64,000 nucleotides of DNA from Paenibacillus_E sp040812395 (GTDB taxonomy: Bacteria > Bacillota > Bacilli > Paenibacillales > NBRC-103111): assembly GCF_040812395.1 (NCBI RefSeq), contig NZ_JBFNXH010000020.1:12825-76824 (forward strand), given 5' to 3'. Shown piece by piece: positions 1-9,143 of the stretch. The notes under the pieces are model-generated. The model saw nothing but the letters and a program-made list of their open reading frames with translations, searched no databases and was not told the DNA's origin. The position numbers and the translations under genes are program-made. Each line of letters starts with the position of its first letter. Position 1 is the first letter of the stretch.

Positions 1-421
1 ACTTGGAAATGAGCAAACGATTAGGCTAGAACGGTTGAACGAATGATACTCTTCGTACTCAATGCCGATTGCCGACTGCTTTCACTTGAGCACCTACAAG
101 CTATTGAATACGGCTCTACAATATACAATCGGGGGATTCTTAGGAGGAACTAGGGTGCGTTATTTTCCCAAAACCGTCTAATTGGCTGAGCAGCGGGAAC
201 TAGGGTACTTCTTATTTCAATGGTTTAGACATTCAAAAGACCAATTCCCCTCAAACAACGAACTTACGTTCTGTAATTTCACATTTCCAGCCGTTTTCCT
301 ATTAATAAGGAACTGACGTTCCGCTTCAGAGGTTTAACGCAGTCCTTCTGTTTTAACCAATAGAGCTTACGGACAAGAGAATCATTAGTTCAACATAAAC
401 TAGGAAGAAAGGATGATGAAG
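1..421. other. Region upstream of hisD with dispersed short repeats
   Basis: No convincing complete gene is present. A frame open from base 2 ends at a TGA at 44-46 and could be the last 14 codons of an upstream gene, but it is too short to identify. The rest holds a family of short elements: GAGGAACTAGGGTGCGTTA at 144-162, a related GGGAACTAGGGTACTT at 195-210, and two small palindromes of the form GAAC-N4-GTTC near 259-271 and 309-322. The 19-bp word recurs exactly on the other strand at 19112-19130. hisG and hisZ, which normally precede hisD in Bacillales, are not in the window and may lie upstream. Confidence 0.5.
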
Positions 422-1708
422 ATGCGGATCATTCCCGCCTCGGAATTTCAATTGAAGCGCGAGGTCGAGTACGGCTCACCGGAGCAAAATGAAGCCGTCC
501 GCCGCATCATCGATGAGGTGCGGCAGGACGGAGATGCCGCGCTGCGCGAGATGGCGCAGCGGTTCGACCGCGTAACCGTCGCTGAGCTTCGCGTCAGCGA
601 CGAAGAAATACAGGCGGCGTACACGCAGGTGGACGCCGCATTCCTGGCGGCGCTGCGACAGGCCGCCGCCAACATTCGTGCGTTTCATGAGAAGCAGAAA
701 CGCAATTCATGGATGGACCTGCAGCCGGATGGCAGCCTGCTGGGCCAAGTCATCCGACCGCTGAAGCGGGTCGGATTGTACGTGCCCGGAGGGAAGGCGG
801 CTTACCCTTCCTCCGTGCTTATGAACGCCATCCCTGCGATTGTCGCAGGGGTGCCGGAGATCGCGATGGTGACGCCTCCGGCCACCGCGGGCGAGGAAGG
901 CATTAACCCGCACATCCTTGTGGCGGCAGCCGAAGCGGGTGTGAAAGAGATTTACCGCGTAGGCGGGGCGCAGGCCGTGGCCGCGCTGGCCTACGGCACG
1001 GAATCGATCCCGCCGGTCGACAAGATCGTCGGGCCCGGCAACATCTACGTCGCGCTAGCGAAGCGCTTCGTGTTCGGCGTCGTCGACATCGACATGATCG
1101 CCGGGCCGACCGACATCGTTGTGCTGGCGGATGAGCACGCGGACCCGGCATATATTGCGGCCGATCTGCTTGCGCAGGCCGAGCATGACGAGATGTCACC
1201 GTCGATCCTGGTGACACCTTCGCAGGAGCTGGCTGAATCAGTGAAGCTGGAGCTCTGGCGTCAGCTGGATGTGCTGCCGAAGAAAGCAATCGCCTCTGTG
1301 TCGACAGCTACCAAAGGAGCGATACTCCTCGTGGATAGCTTGGACGAGGGGGTTGAAGTCGTTAACCGTTTGGCGCCTGAACATTGTGAGCTGCTTGTTC
1401 AGGAGCCTTTCAACCTGCTGCCGCGGATTGAGAATGCAGGAGCCATATTCCTTGGCGCCTACAGTACGGAACCGGTGGGCGATTATTTCGCCGGGCCGAA
1501 TCACGTACTGCCGACGAACGGCACGGCGCGGTTCTCATCGCCGCTGAACGTGGACGATTTTACGAAAAAATCAAGCGTTATTCACTATAGCAAGGAAGCT
1601 CTGATCGCGAATGGTGAGATGATTATGACACTGGCCCGCAACGAAGGGCTGGAAGGCCACGCCAGAGCGGTTGAGATCAGACTTAAGAAGGAAGGGAAGT
1701 TGAAATAG
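422..1708 (+). CDS. hisD: Histidinol dehydrogenase HisD
   Basis: Catalyses the last two steps of histidine synthesis, the NAD-dependent oxidation of L-histidinol to L-histidine, in the cytosol. The 428-residue length is normal for the family. The HisD signature running from GPGNIYVALAK through DIDMIAGPTDI is present. So are the zinc and catalytic segments AQAEHDEMSP, LAPEHCEL, DYFAGPNHVLPT and the C-terminal EGLEGHARA. The ATG at 422 is preferred because AAAGGA lies 8 bases upstream; ATGs at 413 and 416 overlap that ribosome site. hisB follows with no gap. The coding sequence is clearly GC-rich. Confidence 0.96.
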   Translation: MRIIPASEFQLKREVEYGSPEQNEAVRRIIDEVRQDGDAALREMAQRFDRVTVAELRVSDEEIQAAYTQVDAAFLAALRQAAANIRAFHEKQKRNSWMDLQPDGSLLGQVIRPLKRVGLYVPGGKAAYPSSVLMNAIPAIVAGVPEIAMVTPPATAGEEGINPHILVAAAEAGVKEIYRVGGAQAVAALAYGTESIPPVDKIVGPGNIYVALAKRFVFGVVDIDMIAGPTDIVVLADEHADPAYIAADLLAQAEHDEMSPSILVTPSQELAESVKLELWRQLDVLPKKAIASVSTATKGAILLVDSLDEGVEVVNRLAPEHCELLVQEPFNLLPRIENAGAIFLGAYSTEPVGDYFAGPNHVLPTNGTARFSSPLNVDDFTKKSSVIHYSKEALIANGEMIMTLARNEGLEGHARAVEIRLKKEGKLK

Positions 1709-2317
1709 ATGGCTGAACAAAATCAGGCGGCAGTCCGCACGGCGAGCGTTGCCCGTAAAACGAATGAAACCGATATTGCTCTTGCATTTCAAGTCGATGG
1801 AACGGGGATTTCCGAAATTCAAACGGATGTACCCTTCCTGAATCATATGCTCGATCTTTTCACGAAGCATGGGCAGTTCAATCTGAACGTTGTAGCCAAA
1901 GGCGATATTGAAATCGACGACCATCATACGGTGGAAGATATCGGGATCTGTCTCGGACAGACACTTCGTGAAGCGCTTGGCGATAAAAAGGGCATCAAAC
2001 GGTATGCCAGCGTGTTCGTTCCGATGGATGAGGCGTTAGCTCAAGTTGTGATCGATATCAGCAATCGTCCGCATTTTGAGTACCGTGCGCAGTATCCGTC
2101 CCAAAACGTGGGCAGCTTCGACACGCAGCTGGTGCATGAGTTTTTGTGGAAGCTGGCGTTGGAAGCGCGCATTACGCTGCATGTAATCGTACACTACGGC
2201 CATAATACGCATCATATGATCGAAGCGGTATTCAAAGCTTTGGGCCGTGCGCTGGATGAAGCGACATCGATTGATCCTCGCGTGCAGGGGGTTCCTTCGA
2301 CGAAGGGGGTGCTCTAG
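1709..2317 (+). CDS. hisB: Imidazoleglycerol-phosphate dehydratase HisB
   Basis: Dehydrates imidazole glycerol phosphate to imidazole acetol phosphate, the sixth step of histidine synthesis. The protein has 202 residues, the monofunctional dehydratase size, without the phosphatase domain fused to it in enterobacteria. The manganese-binding histidine motifs HHTVEDIG and HNTHHMIEAVFKALGRAL are intact. The start codon directly abuts the hisD stop, with GAAGGGAAG as ribosome site inside the end of hisD, so the two are probably translationally coupled. HisJ, further down the operon, supplies the missing phosphatase. Confidence 0.96.
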   Translation: MAEQNQAAVRTASVARKTNETDIALAFQVDGTGISEIQTDVPFLNHMLDLFTKHGQFNLNVVAKGDIEIDDHHTVEDIGICLGQTLREALGDKKGIKRYASVFVPMDEALAQVVIDISNRPHFEYRAQYPSQNVGSFDTQLVHEFLWKLALEARITLHVIVHYGHNTHHMIEAVFKALGRALDEATSIDPRVQGVPSTKGVL

Positions 2318-2318
2318 G

Positions 2319-2924
2319 ATGATTGCGATTATTGACTATGGCATGGGCAATTTACACAGTGTGAGCAAAGCCGTTGAGCGTCTCGGTTATGAGGCGGTTG
2401 TGACGGGTGACGCAGAACAGATCCTGGCTGCAGACGGGGCGATTTTGCCTGGCGTCGGCGCTTTCGGCGATGCGATGGAGCATCTGCGCGAGTCGGGACT
2501 GCAGGATGTGGTTCTCCGCTATGCGGAATCCGGCAAGCCTCTGCTGGGCATTTGCCTTGGCATGCAGCTGCTGTTTTCTAGTAGCGAGGAGCATGGCAAT
2601 CATGAGGGGCTAGGGCTGCTGCCCGGCGCGGTTGTTCGCTTCCGCGGCGATTACAAGGTGCCGCATATGGGTTGGAATCGCTTGAGCTACAAGCAAGGCG
2701 ATAGCCCGATTTTCCGCGGCATTGAGGAAGGGCACGTGTACTTCGTGCACTCGTATCATGCCAAGCCAGAACGCGCGAGCGACCTGCTTGCGGTGACGGA
2801 CTATCATCAGCCAGTGACGGCTATCGTCGGCAAAGATAACGTGTACGGCATGCAGTTTCACCCGGAAAAAAGTGGCGATATCGGTATGCAGCTGCTTAAT
2901 AACTTTTTGAAAATGTGCAAGTAA
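2319..2924 (+). CDS. hisH: Imidazole glycerol phosphate synthase glutaminase subunit HisH
   Basis: Class I glutamine amidotransferase subunit that supplies ammonia to HisF for ring closure to imidazole glycerol phosphate, releasing AICAR. The protein has 201 residues. The nucleophile is Cys79 in GICLGMQLLF, and the His-Glu pair of the triad lies in MQFHPEKSG near the C terminus. The ATG at 2319 begins one base after the hisB stop. An upstream in-frame extension inside hisB is a reading-frame artefact. HisF is encoded two genes downstream. Confidence 0.95.
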   Translation: MIAIIDYGMGNLHSVSKAVERLGYEAVVTGDAEQILAADGAILPGVGAFGDAMEHLRESGLQDVVLRYAESGKPLLGICLGMQLLFSSSEEHGNHEGLGLLPGAVVRFRGDYKVPHMGWNRLSYKQGDSPIFRGIEEGHVYFVHSYHAKPERASDLLAVTDYHQPVTAIVGKDNVYGMQFHPEKSGDIGMQLLNNFLKMCK

Positions 2925-2943
2925 GGGAGCGGAATCAGAACTT

Positions 2944-3678
2944 ATGTCATCATTTATAATTTACCCGGCGATTGATATTCGCGATGGGAAATGTGTTCGT
3001 CTGGTGCAAGGGGATTACAACCAAGAGACGGTATATAACACGAATCCACTGGAGGTTGCTCAGGCTTGGGAAGCGCAAGGCGCGTCATGGATTCATCTGG
3101 TTGACTTGGACGGAGCCAAAGCGGGCCATCCGGTCAATGACAAGCTGATCGGGCAAATCGCGCAATCCGTGAAGGTGCCAGTGCAAATCGGCGGCGGACT
3201 GCGTACAGAGCAGGATGTTGATCATATGCTTTCATTAGGCGTATCGCGTGTCATTATTGGCACGGCAGCCATTGAAAATCGCGAATTCGTATACAGCCTG
3301 CTTGCCAAACATGGTGAGAAAATTGCGATCGGCATCGATGCGCGTGACGGTTATGTCGCTACGCGCGGTTGGTTGGAAACGTCGCAGGTGAAAGCCGAAG
3401 ACCTCGCAGTCGAGCTGGCAGAGCGCGGCGCCAAAACGTTCATTTTCACGGATATTTCCCGTGATGGCATGATGGAAGGCCCGAATACCCAAGCTATTGC
3501 GCAGCTGGCCAAGATCTCAGGGCAAACAGTTATCGCGTCCGGCGGTGTGAGCCAGATGGATGATTTGGTGCGCCTTGCTGAGCATGCGGAGGGCGGCGTA
3601 GGCGGAGCGATTGTAGGCAAAGCGTTGTACACAGGCAGCATTGACCTGAGAGAAGCTGTGAAACAAGTTTCCCGTTAA
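2944..3678 (+). CDS. hisA: ProFAR isomerase HisA
   Basis: Phosphoribosylformimino-5-aminoimidazole carboxamide ribotide isomerase, a TIM-barrel enzyme that opens the ribose by an Amadori rearrangement. The 244-residue length is normal. The N-terminal catalytic Asp segment AIDIRDGKCVRL, the second acid in GIDARDGYV, and the phosphate-binding motifs QIGGGLRT, DISRDGMMEGPN and ASGGVSQMDD are all visible. It sits between hisH and hisF in the conserved order. GGGAGCGGAA precedes the ATG as ribosome site. Confidence 0.95.
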   Translation: MSSFIIYPAIDIRDGKCVRLVQGDYNQETVYNTNPLEVAQAWEAQGASWIHLVDLDGAKAGHPVNDKLIGQIAQSVKVPVQIGGGLRTEQDVDHMLSLGVSRVIIGTAAIENREFVYSLLAKHGEKIAIGIDARDGYVATRGWLETSQVKAEDLAVELAERGAKTFIFTDISRDGMMEGPNTQAIAQLAKISGQTVIASGGVSQMDDLVRLAEHAEGGVGGAIVGKALYTGSIDLREAVKQVSR

Positions 3679-3726
3679 GTCAAATCTATTGAAACATGCA
3701 CGATAACCCAGATGGAGGTGCCCATC

Positions 3727-4485
3727 ATGTTAGCCAAAAGAATTATACCTTGCCTAGACGTCAAAGACGGCAGGGTGGTCAAAGGCGTTAATTTCGTTAA
3801 CTTGCGCGATGCAGGCGATCCTGTAGAGCTTGCTGCGATTTATGATAAAGAAGGCGCCGATGAGCTGGTGTTTCTAGACATTTCAGCTTCAGTCGAAGGC
3901 CGGGCGACGATGGTTGAAGTCGTCCGCCAAACAGCCGGCGAAATTACAATTCCATTTACAGTGGGCGGCGGTATATCCAGTGTAGACGATATGAAACGGC
4001 TGCTTCGCGCCGGCGCAGACAAGATTGGGATTAACACAGCGGCTGTTCGCAATCCGCAGCTTGTATCTGACGGGGCTCGCAAGTTTGGTTCCCAGTGCGT
4101 AGTCGTCGCGATTGATGCGAAGTTCAACGCAGAATGGGGCGAGTGGGAAGTGTTTACCCACGGAGGGCGCAATGCTACAGGGATCAAGACGTTGGAGTGG
4201 GCAAAGCGGATGGAGCAGCTAGGCGCAGGAGAAATCTTGCTGACCAGCATGGATGCGGACGGTACAAAAGACGGTTTTGACCTAAAGCTGACGCGCGCTG
4301 TATCTGAGCTGTTGTCGATACCTGTGATTGCTTCCGGCGGAGCGGGGAAAGCAGAGCATTTCTACGATGTTTTCACCGAAGGAAAAGCCGACGCTGGACT
4401 GGCCGCCACGATTTTTCACTATAAAGAGTTAACGATTCAAGGGGTCAAAGACGACCTTAAAGGCAAAGGAGTGGAAATTCGATGA
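3727..4485 (+). CDS. hisF: Imidazole glycerol phosphate synthase cyclase subunit HisF
   Basis: TIM-barrel cyclase partner of HisH; uses ammonia and PRFAR to form imidazole glycerol phosphate and AICAR. The protein has 252 residues. Catalytic acids lie in CLDVKDGRVVKG near the N terminus and in VAIDAKF around residue 130. The phosphate loops TVGGGISS and ASGGAGK are intact. The ATG at 3727 is chosen because a strong GGAGGTG lies 6 bases upstream; an in-frame ATG at 3712 has no better site. The last four bases overlap the hisIE start (ATGA), a classic coupling arrangement. Confidence 0.95.
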   Translation: MLAKRIIPCLDVKDGRVVKGVNFVNLRDAGDPVELAAIYDKEGADELVFLDISASVEGRATMVEVVRQTAGEITIPFTVGGGISSVDDMKRLLRAGADKIGINTAAVRNPQLVSDGARKFGSQCVVVAIDAKFNAEWGEWEVFTHGGRNATGIKTLEWAKRMEQLGAGEILLTSMDADGTKDGFDLKLTRAVSELLSIPVIASGGAGKAEHFYDVFTEGKADAGLAATIFHYKELTIQGVKDDLKGKGVEIR

Positions 4486-5150
4486 CATTCGCAATAGATA
4501 CGATTAAATACGATACACATGGCCTGGTTCCTGCTGTTGTGCAGGATGCCGTTAGCAAAGAAGTACTTATGCTCGCTTACATGAACAGTGAGTCGCTGCA
4601 ACGCACGCTTCAAACCGGAGACACGTGGTTCTGGAGCCGTTCCCGTCAGGAACTGTGGAACAAGGGCGCTACTTCCGGCCACACGCAAAAGGTCAAGGCA
4701 CTTCGCTACGACTGCGATGCGGATACGCTGCTCGTGCTTGTCGATCAAGTAGGACCCGCTTGCCATAATGGGACTTACAGTTGTTTCACAACGAACATTC
4801 CGTTGGAAACGGAGGGTTCAGCTCCTGCTTCGGCGGATTCCGCTGCTTCCGTGTCCGGTGAGCGTTTTGCGATTCTAGGCGAGCTGGAAGCTGTTATTGC
4901 TTCTCGCGACGCGGAGCGTCCGGAAGGTGCTTATACGACCTACCTTTTCGAAAAAGGGGTCGATAAGATTTTGAAGAAAGTCGGCGAAGAAACGGCCGAG
5001 GTCATCATCGCGGCGAAAAATAAAGATAATGACGAGCTTCGTTACGAAGCCAGCGATCTTATTTTTCACTTAATGGTGCTTTTGCGCAACAACCGACTGC
5101 CTTTAGATGATATTATGAAAGAGCTAGCTAACAGACACGTGAAAAAATAA
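4482..5150 (+). CDS. hisI: Bifunctional phosphoribosyl-AMP cyclohydrolase / phosphoribosyl-ATP pyrophosphatase HisIE
   Basis: Carries out steps two and three of the pathway. The N-terminal cyclohydrolase half (about residues 1-110) has the metal-binding segments WNKGATSGHTQ, DCDADTLL and QVGPACHNGTYSCF. After a short Ala/Ser/Glu-rich linker, the C-terminal pyrophosphatase half (about 125-222) shows KKVGEETAEVIIAAKN and YEASDLIFHLMVLL, a MazG-like fold. At 222 residues both domains appear complete. It overlaps hisF by four bases and is followed by hisJ. Confidence 0.95.
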   Translation: MTFAIDTIKYDTHGLVPAVVQDAVSKEVLMLAYMNSESLQRTLQTGDTWFWSRSRQELWNKGATSGHTQKVKALRYDCDADTLLVLVDQVGPACHNGTYSCFTTNIPLETEGSAPASADSAASVSGERFAILGELEAVIASRDAERPEGAYTTYLFEKGVDKILKKVGEETAEVIIAAKNKDNDELRYEASDLIFHLMVLLRNNRLPLDDIMKELANRHVKK

Positions 5151-5176
5151 ATACAAAGACCTGGAGTGATATCACG

Positions 5177-5983
5177 ATGTTGATTGACTATCATACACAT
5201 CATGTGCGCTGCGGTCACGCCTCCGGGGAACTGGAGGAATACGTCAAACGCGGCATCGAGATCGGGCTCACGCAATTAGGGCTGTCGGATCATATGCCGC
5301 TTTTGCATGTGGACCCTGCGACTTATTGGCCCGAGATGGCCATGCCGATGGATGAGCTGCCCCGCTATGTCGAAGAGTGCCTTCATCTTAAAGCGAAATA
5401 CAAGGATCAAATCGATATCCGCGTCGGGCTTGAGGGCGATTATATCGAAGGCTATGAATCGGAGATTGCCGCAATTATCAAAGCGTATCCGTGGGATTAT
5501 GTCATCGGTTCGGTTCATTTTCTGGGTGAGTGGGATATCTCCGATTTCAGGCAAGTGGCTGGCTGGGAAGGTAAGGATATTTATCAGGTGTATACGCAAT
5601 ACTACGATGCAGTGAAGAAAGCGGCTCAAACCGGATTGTACGATTATATTGGTCATATCGATGTGATTAAGCGATTTGGCTACAAGCCGGATCGCGATCC
5701 GTGGGAGCTGGAGAAAGCAGCGCTCGACACCGTCAAGGCGTGCGATCTTGCCATTGAGCTTAATGCGTCAGGGCTGCGGATGCCCTGTGAAGAGATGTTT
5801 CCAAGCAGGCGCATGCTCGAGTATTGCCATAAGGTGGGAATCCCTTTGACGATAGGGTCGGATGCGCATCAACCCGCGCGGTTGTCCCAATATTTGGACC
5901 AGGCAAGAGAGATGCTAAAATCCATTGGATTTAACGAAATAGCCACATTTTCCGCAAGAAAACGACATCTGGTTACTTTTTAA
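5177..5983 (+). CDS. hisJ: Histidinol-phosphatase, PHP family HisJ
   Basis: Removes phosphate from histidinol phosphate to give histidinol, the step before HisD. The protein has 268 residues of the PHP (polymerase and histidinol phosphatase) fold. Metal-binding motifs include DYHTHHVRCGHASG at the N terminus, GLEGDYIEGYE, the GSVH segment, the YIGHIDV motif and C-terminal TIGSDAHQP. It closes the his operon 26 bases after hisIE, so the complete pathway from HisD to HisJ is encoded apart from hisG and hisC. Confidence 0.92.
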   Translation: MLIDYHTHHVRCGHASGELEEYVKRGIEIGLTQLGLSDHMPLLHVDPATYWPEMAMPMDELPRYVEECLHLKAKYKDQIDIRVGLEGDYIEGYESEIAAIIKAYPWDYVIGSVHFLGEWDISDFRQVAGWEGKDIYQVYTQYYDAVKKAAQTGLYDYIGHIDVIKRFGYKPDRDPWELEKAALDTVKACDLAIELNASGLRMPCEEMFPSRRMLEYCHKVGIPLTIGSDAHQPARLSQYLDQAREMLKSIGFNEIATFSARKRHLVTF

Positions 5984-6058
5984 ATTCGACACGTTTCATG
6001 TATAATGAATAAAGCATGAATAATTTATTTAATGAACCTTCGGAGGTAGCCATTAACC

Positions 6059-7009
6059 ATGTATAGCGACAATGTTAAAATTTTTTCCGGATCTTCGAAT
6101 CCGAAGCTTGCGGAACGTATTTGTAAAGAGCTCGGCCAGCCGCTTGGACAAATCAAACTATCCCGTTTCAAAAGCGGAGAAATTTACTGCCTTTACGAAG
6201 AAACGATTCGTAACTGTGACGTATTCCTGGTACAAACTTTCTCCCATCCGATCAACGAGCACATGATGGAACTCTTGGTCATGATGGATGCGGCGAAAAG
6301 AGCTTCTGCAAGAACGATCAACCTTGTCATCCCTTACTATGGTTACTCGCGCCAAGAACGTAAAGCTGCTCCGCGTGAGCCTATTTCTGCAAAATTAGTA
6401 GCCGACCTGTTCAGCGCTGCAGGAGCAACACGTGTTGTCACGATTGACCTTCATGCGCCTGCCATTCAAGGCTTCTTCAATATTCCTGTCGATCATCTGA
6501 CAGCTCTTGATGTGATCAGTGATTGTATCAGAAAGAAAAATCTGGTTGACCCGATTATCGTTTCTCCAGATGCCGGACGTGCAACTACCGCAGAGAAAAT
6601 GGCGAACATCCTTGATGCGCCTTTTGCCATGATGATCAAAAAGCGCCCTGCGCACAACGAATCCGTGATTACGCATGTCATTGGTGATGTTGCTGGCCGC
6701 ACGCCGATTATCATTGAAGATTTAATCGATACGGGAACTACGATTGTTAACGTAGTAGAAGGCCTCAAAGAAAGAGGAGCGCACGACGTCTACATTTGTG
6801 CGACGCATCCTGTGTTTTCCGGACCAGCGCTGCAACGCCTGGATCATCCGAACATTAAGGAATGTATCATAACGGATTCTATTGCTATCCCTGATGATCA
6901 TTCCGATAAGTTCAAGGTGCTTTCCGTAGCGCCGTTGTTGTCCGATGCGATTCGAATTATTAATGATGGGGGTTCCCTCTCCTCCCTCTTCAAATACGGC
7001 GGCGTTTAA
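6059..7009 (+). CDS. prs: Ribose-phosphate pyrophosphokinase Prs
   Basis: Makes PRPP from ribose 5-phosphate and ATP, feeding the histidine pathway upstream as well as nucleotide synthesis. The 316-residue length is normal for class I enzymes. The flexible loop YYGYSRQERKA, the PRPP-synthase signature beginning DLHAPAIQGFF, and the PRPP-binding loop IIIEDLIDTGTTI are intact. The ribosome site CGGAGG is ten bases ahead of the ATG. A TATAAT lies at 6001-6006 but no good -35 box is apparent. Confidence 0.95.
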   Translation: MYSDNVKIFSGSSNPKLAERICKELGQPLGQIKLSRFKSGEIYCLYEETIRNCDVFLVQTFSHPINEHMMELLVMMDAAKRASARTINLVIPYYGYSRQERKAAPREPISAKLVADLFSAAGATRVVTIDLHAPAIQGFFNIPVDHLTALDVISDCIRKKNLVDPIIVSPDAGRATTAEKMANILDAPFAMMIKKRPAHNESVITHVIGDVAGRTPIIIEDLIDTGTTIVNVVEGLKERGAHDVYICATHPVFSGPALQRLDHPNIKECIITDSIAIPDDHSDKFKVLSVAPLLSDAIRIINDGGSLSSLFKYGGV

Positions 7010-7016
7010 GAAGGAA

Positions 7017-7185
7017 GTTTTAAAAGACGACTTTGAAAACGAGGCATATTCTGGGAGTGGATTCGGCGTCGAATCTTGAACAAAGTCTGGGAACTGCGGT
7101 ACTCACGTAGAAAACCTCTACGCTCCGTTCCTCGCTCCTCAGACTTTGTCCAACCTTCTTGGTTTTGAAAGCCGGCTTTTAAAAC
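7017..7185. repeat. Nested inverted-repeat element downstream of prs
   Basis: About 169 bases bounded by 24-base imperfect inverted arms at 7017-7040 and 7162-7185 (TTTTAAAAG...CTTT-N-AAAAC). Inside is a second inverted pair, ACAAAGTCTG at 7080-7089 with CAGACTTTGT at 7140-7149. Inside that is a perfect small hairpin, CGTAGA at 7106-7111 with TCTACG at 7117-7122. The three stems are concentric. It has no coding potential. It could be a MITE-like repeat or a structured RNA; no transcription signal was identified. Confidence 0.6.
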
Positions 7186-7236
7186 ACTGATTTTACTTTG
7201 CAGAACAGGGCAACCGGTTCACTTCGGATAATGTTT

Positions 7237-7264
7237 TTGGCTTCCGGGCGATCTATGGTATAAT
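7237..7264 (+). promoter_or_regulatory. Sigma-A-like promoter for the TPR gene
   Basis: TTGGCT at 7237-7242 and TATAAT at 7259-7264 are separated by 16 bases. The -10 box is extended by a TG (TGGTATAAT). The ATG at 7305 lies about 40 bases downstream with GGAGGTG between. This is read from sequence only. Confidence 0.6.
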
Positions 7265-7304
7265 TTGAGGTGTATCATCCAAATTGCGCCGGAGGTGTCT
7301 TGCT

Positions 7305-9041
7305 ATGGAAAAGATTAAGCGTGTATCCGAAGTGTCAAAGCCTAAAGTCATATCAATTAACATGGATGCCGCATTCTTTTTCGAGAGAGCGGTTCAATCT
7401 TTGGATCGGTTTCATTATGATAAGGCATTGAAATATTTCCGGCGGGCAGCAGAGTATGAGCAGGATAATCCTGTGAATCACTGCAACCTCGCGGGGGTTC
7501 TCTCCGAGATGGGCAATTATGAAGAGTCGAACCAAATTTTGCAGCATATTCTTGATGTCATCGATCCCACGATGACGGAATGTTATTTTTATATGGCTAA
7601 CAATTACGCCAACATGGAGAATTACGAGCTGTCGGAGCGAGCCTTAGTCCAATATCTCGAAAATGACCCAACCGGACAGTTCATGGACGAATCCGAAGAA
7701 ATGATGGAAATGCTGAGCTACGAACTCGAGCGTCCAGCCCCTCTCACTAGCATCAAGAGTAGAGAAGGGCTCTTCGAGCATGATAAAGCCCGAGCTTTGC
7801 TGGAAGAAGGCAAGTTTGCCGAGGCGGTAAGACAGCTGGAGAAGATCGTCAAGAAGCATGCGGACTTTACGGCCGCCCGCAATAATCTCGCCTTAGCCTA
7901 TTATTATATGGGCCAGTTTGAGAAGGCGATGAAGACCATACATGAAGTGCTGGAGATTGACCAAGGTAATCTGCATGCGCTTTGTAATCTGGCTATTTTT
8001 CACCAGCATTTCGGAAATAAAGTGGAACTGGCTGAACTCGTTGATCTGCTGCGCAAGACATTCCCTTATCAGCACGATCATGTGTTCAAGCTTGCCACGA
8101 CGATGGGGATTTTAGGGGAACACGAGAAAGCCTATCACCTGTTCAAGCGTTTGCTGAAGGCGGGAGAAGGCGGCTCAGATCCGTGCCTCTATCATTACGC
8201 AGCTGTCGCAGCGTGCCATATTGGCCGTTACGCCGAAGCGCAGCGTCAGTGGAAGCAGGTGGAGAAGCTAGATCCCGGCACGGAGATCTCTAAGTTTTAT
8301 CTGGAGCAGCTTCGTACGCGGACAACAAGCGAGACGCCTCCGACTTGGAGCTATCACTATCACCTGCCGTTTGAGGAGCAGTTCCGGGTGTTGGAGAAGT
8401 CCACGCAGGGCATTCCCGAACAATTGAAAAAAGATCCGCTTGTGCGCTCGTCCTTCTTTTGGGCATTGCGGCATGGGGATATGGATACGAAGCTTCAGGT
8501 TATTCAAGCTTTTGGCCTGATTGCCGACAATGAGGTCAGGGATGCTCTGCAAGCTTTTATTATGGAGCGTCAGGAAGACGACTATTTGAAAAAAGTTGCG
8601 ATTTTCGTGCTTCGCAGTATGGGAATTCGTGATTCGCTGCCTGCCTTTCTCGAAAATAAAGAGATCATGGTAGAGGCGTCTCCTTATTCTCCTCAGCTGC
8701 CAATTTGGGATGCGAAGTGGCAGCATGTCATGGAAACCGCACTTTCACATATGCATAAACGTTACGATATGATTCAGCAGTATGACTTGGAAATTTTGTG
8801 GGTTGAGTTTTTGACGAAGATTTACCCGGCTGTGCCAAAAATCCAGAAATCTGAAGGCTGGGCAGCGGCGTTGGAATATTTGATCGCCAAAATGCACCGC
8901 CGCGCCATCTCGTATCAGGAAGTATCTGCCCGTTACGGCGTCACAGTTTCGACTGTCAGCCGCAACGTGAAGCTGATCGATGAGGCTTGCGGGCTGCGTG
9001 TGAAAATGGAAGCCATTTTCCAAAAATTCACGAGTATTTGA
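7305..9041 (+). CDS. TPR-repeat protein with C-terminal helix-turn-helix-like segment
   Basis: Protein of 578 residues, probably cytosolic. Tandem tetratricopeptide-like helices span about residues 20-340 (for example DKALKYFRRAAEYEQDNPVNHCNLAG and ARNNLALAYYYMGQFEKAMKTI). They are followed by a helical region that may be HEAT-like. Near residues 535-560 the segment VSARYGVTVSTVSRNVKLID resembles a sigma-factor-like helix-turn-helix. The ATG at 7305 is preferred over an upstream TTG because GGAGGTG precedes it. The partner is unknown; conserved placement between prs and trxB would suggest a housekeeping role (inference). Confidence 0.75.
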   Translation: MEKIKRVSEVSKPKVISINMDAAFFFERAVQSLDRFHYDKALKYFRRAAEYEQDNPVNHCNLAGVLSEMGNYEESNQILQHILDVIDPTMTECYFYMANNYANMENYELSERALVQYLENDPTGQFMDESEEMMEMLSYELERPAPLTSIKSREGLFEHDKARALLEEGKFAEAVRQLEKIVKKHADFTAARNNLALAYYYMGQFEKAMKTIHEVLEIDQGNLHALCNLAIFHQHFGNKVELAELVDLLRKTFPYQHDHVFKLATTMGILGEHEKAYHLFKRLLKAGEGGSDPCLYHYAAVAACHIGRYAEAQRQWKQVEKLDPGTEISKFYLEQLRTRTTSETPPTWSYHYHLPFEEQFRVLEKSTQGIPEQLKKDPLVRSSFFWALRHGDMDTKLQVIQAFGLIADNEVRDALQAFIMERQEDDYLKKVAIFVLRSMGIRDSLPAFLENKEIMVEASPYSPQLPIWDAKWQHVMETALSHMHKRYDMIQQYDLEILWVEFLTKIYPAVPKIQKSEGWAAALEYLIAKMHRRAISYQEVSARYGVTVSTVSRNVKLIDEACGLRVKMEAIFQKFTSI

Positions 9042-9143
9042 CGGCAGGGCTTTTCTTCCAAGAACGCTCGCTTTCTTACTATATTATCTAAGGCGGCACT
9101 GACTGCCCACAGAGAACGAATCAACCACTAGGAGGGAAACCAT

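Noticed and set aside
903..1289. 128-codon open frame antisense to hisD
   Set aside because: Arg/Pro/Ala-rich composition is the usual shadow of a GC-rich gene; no start signal.
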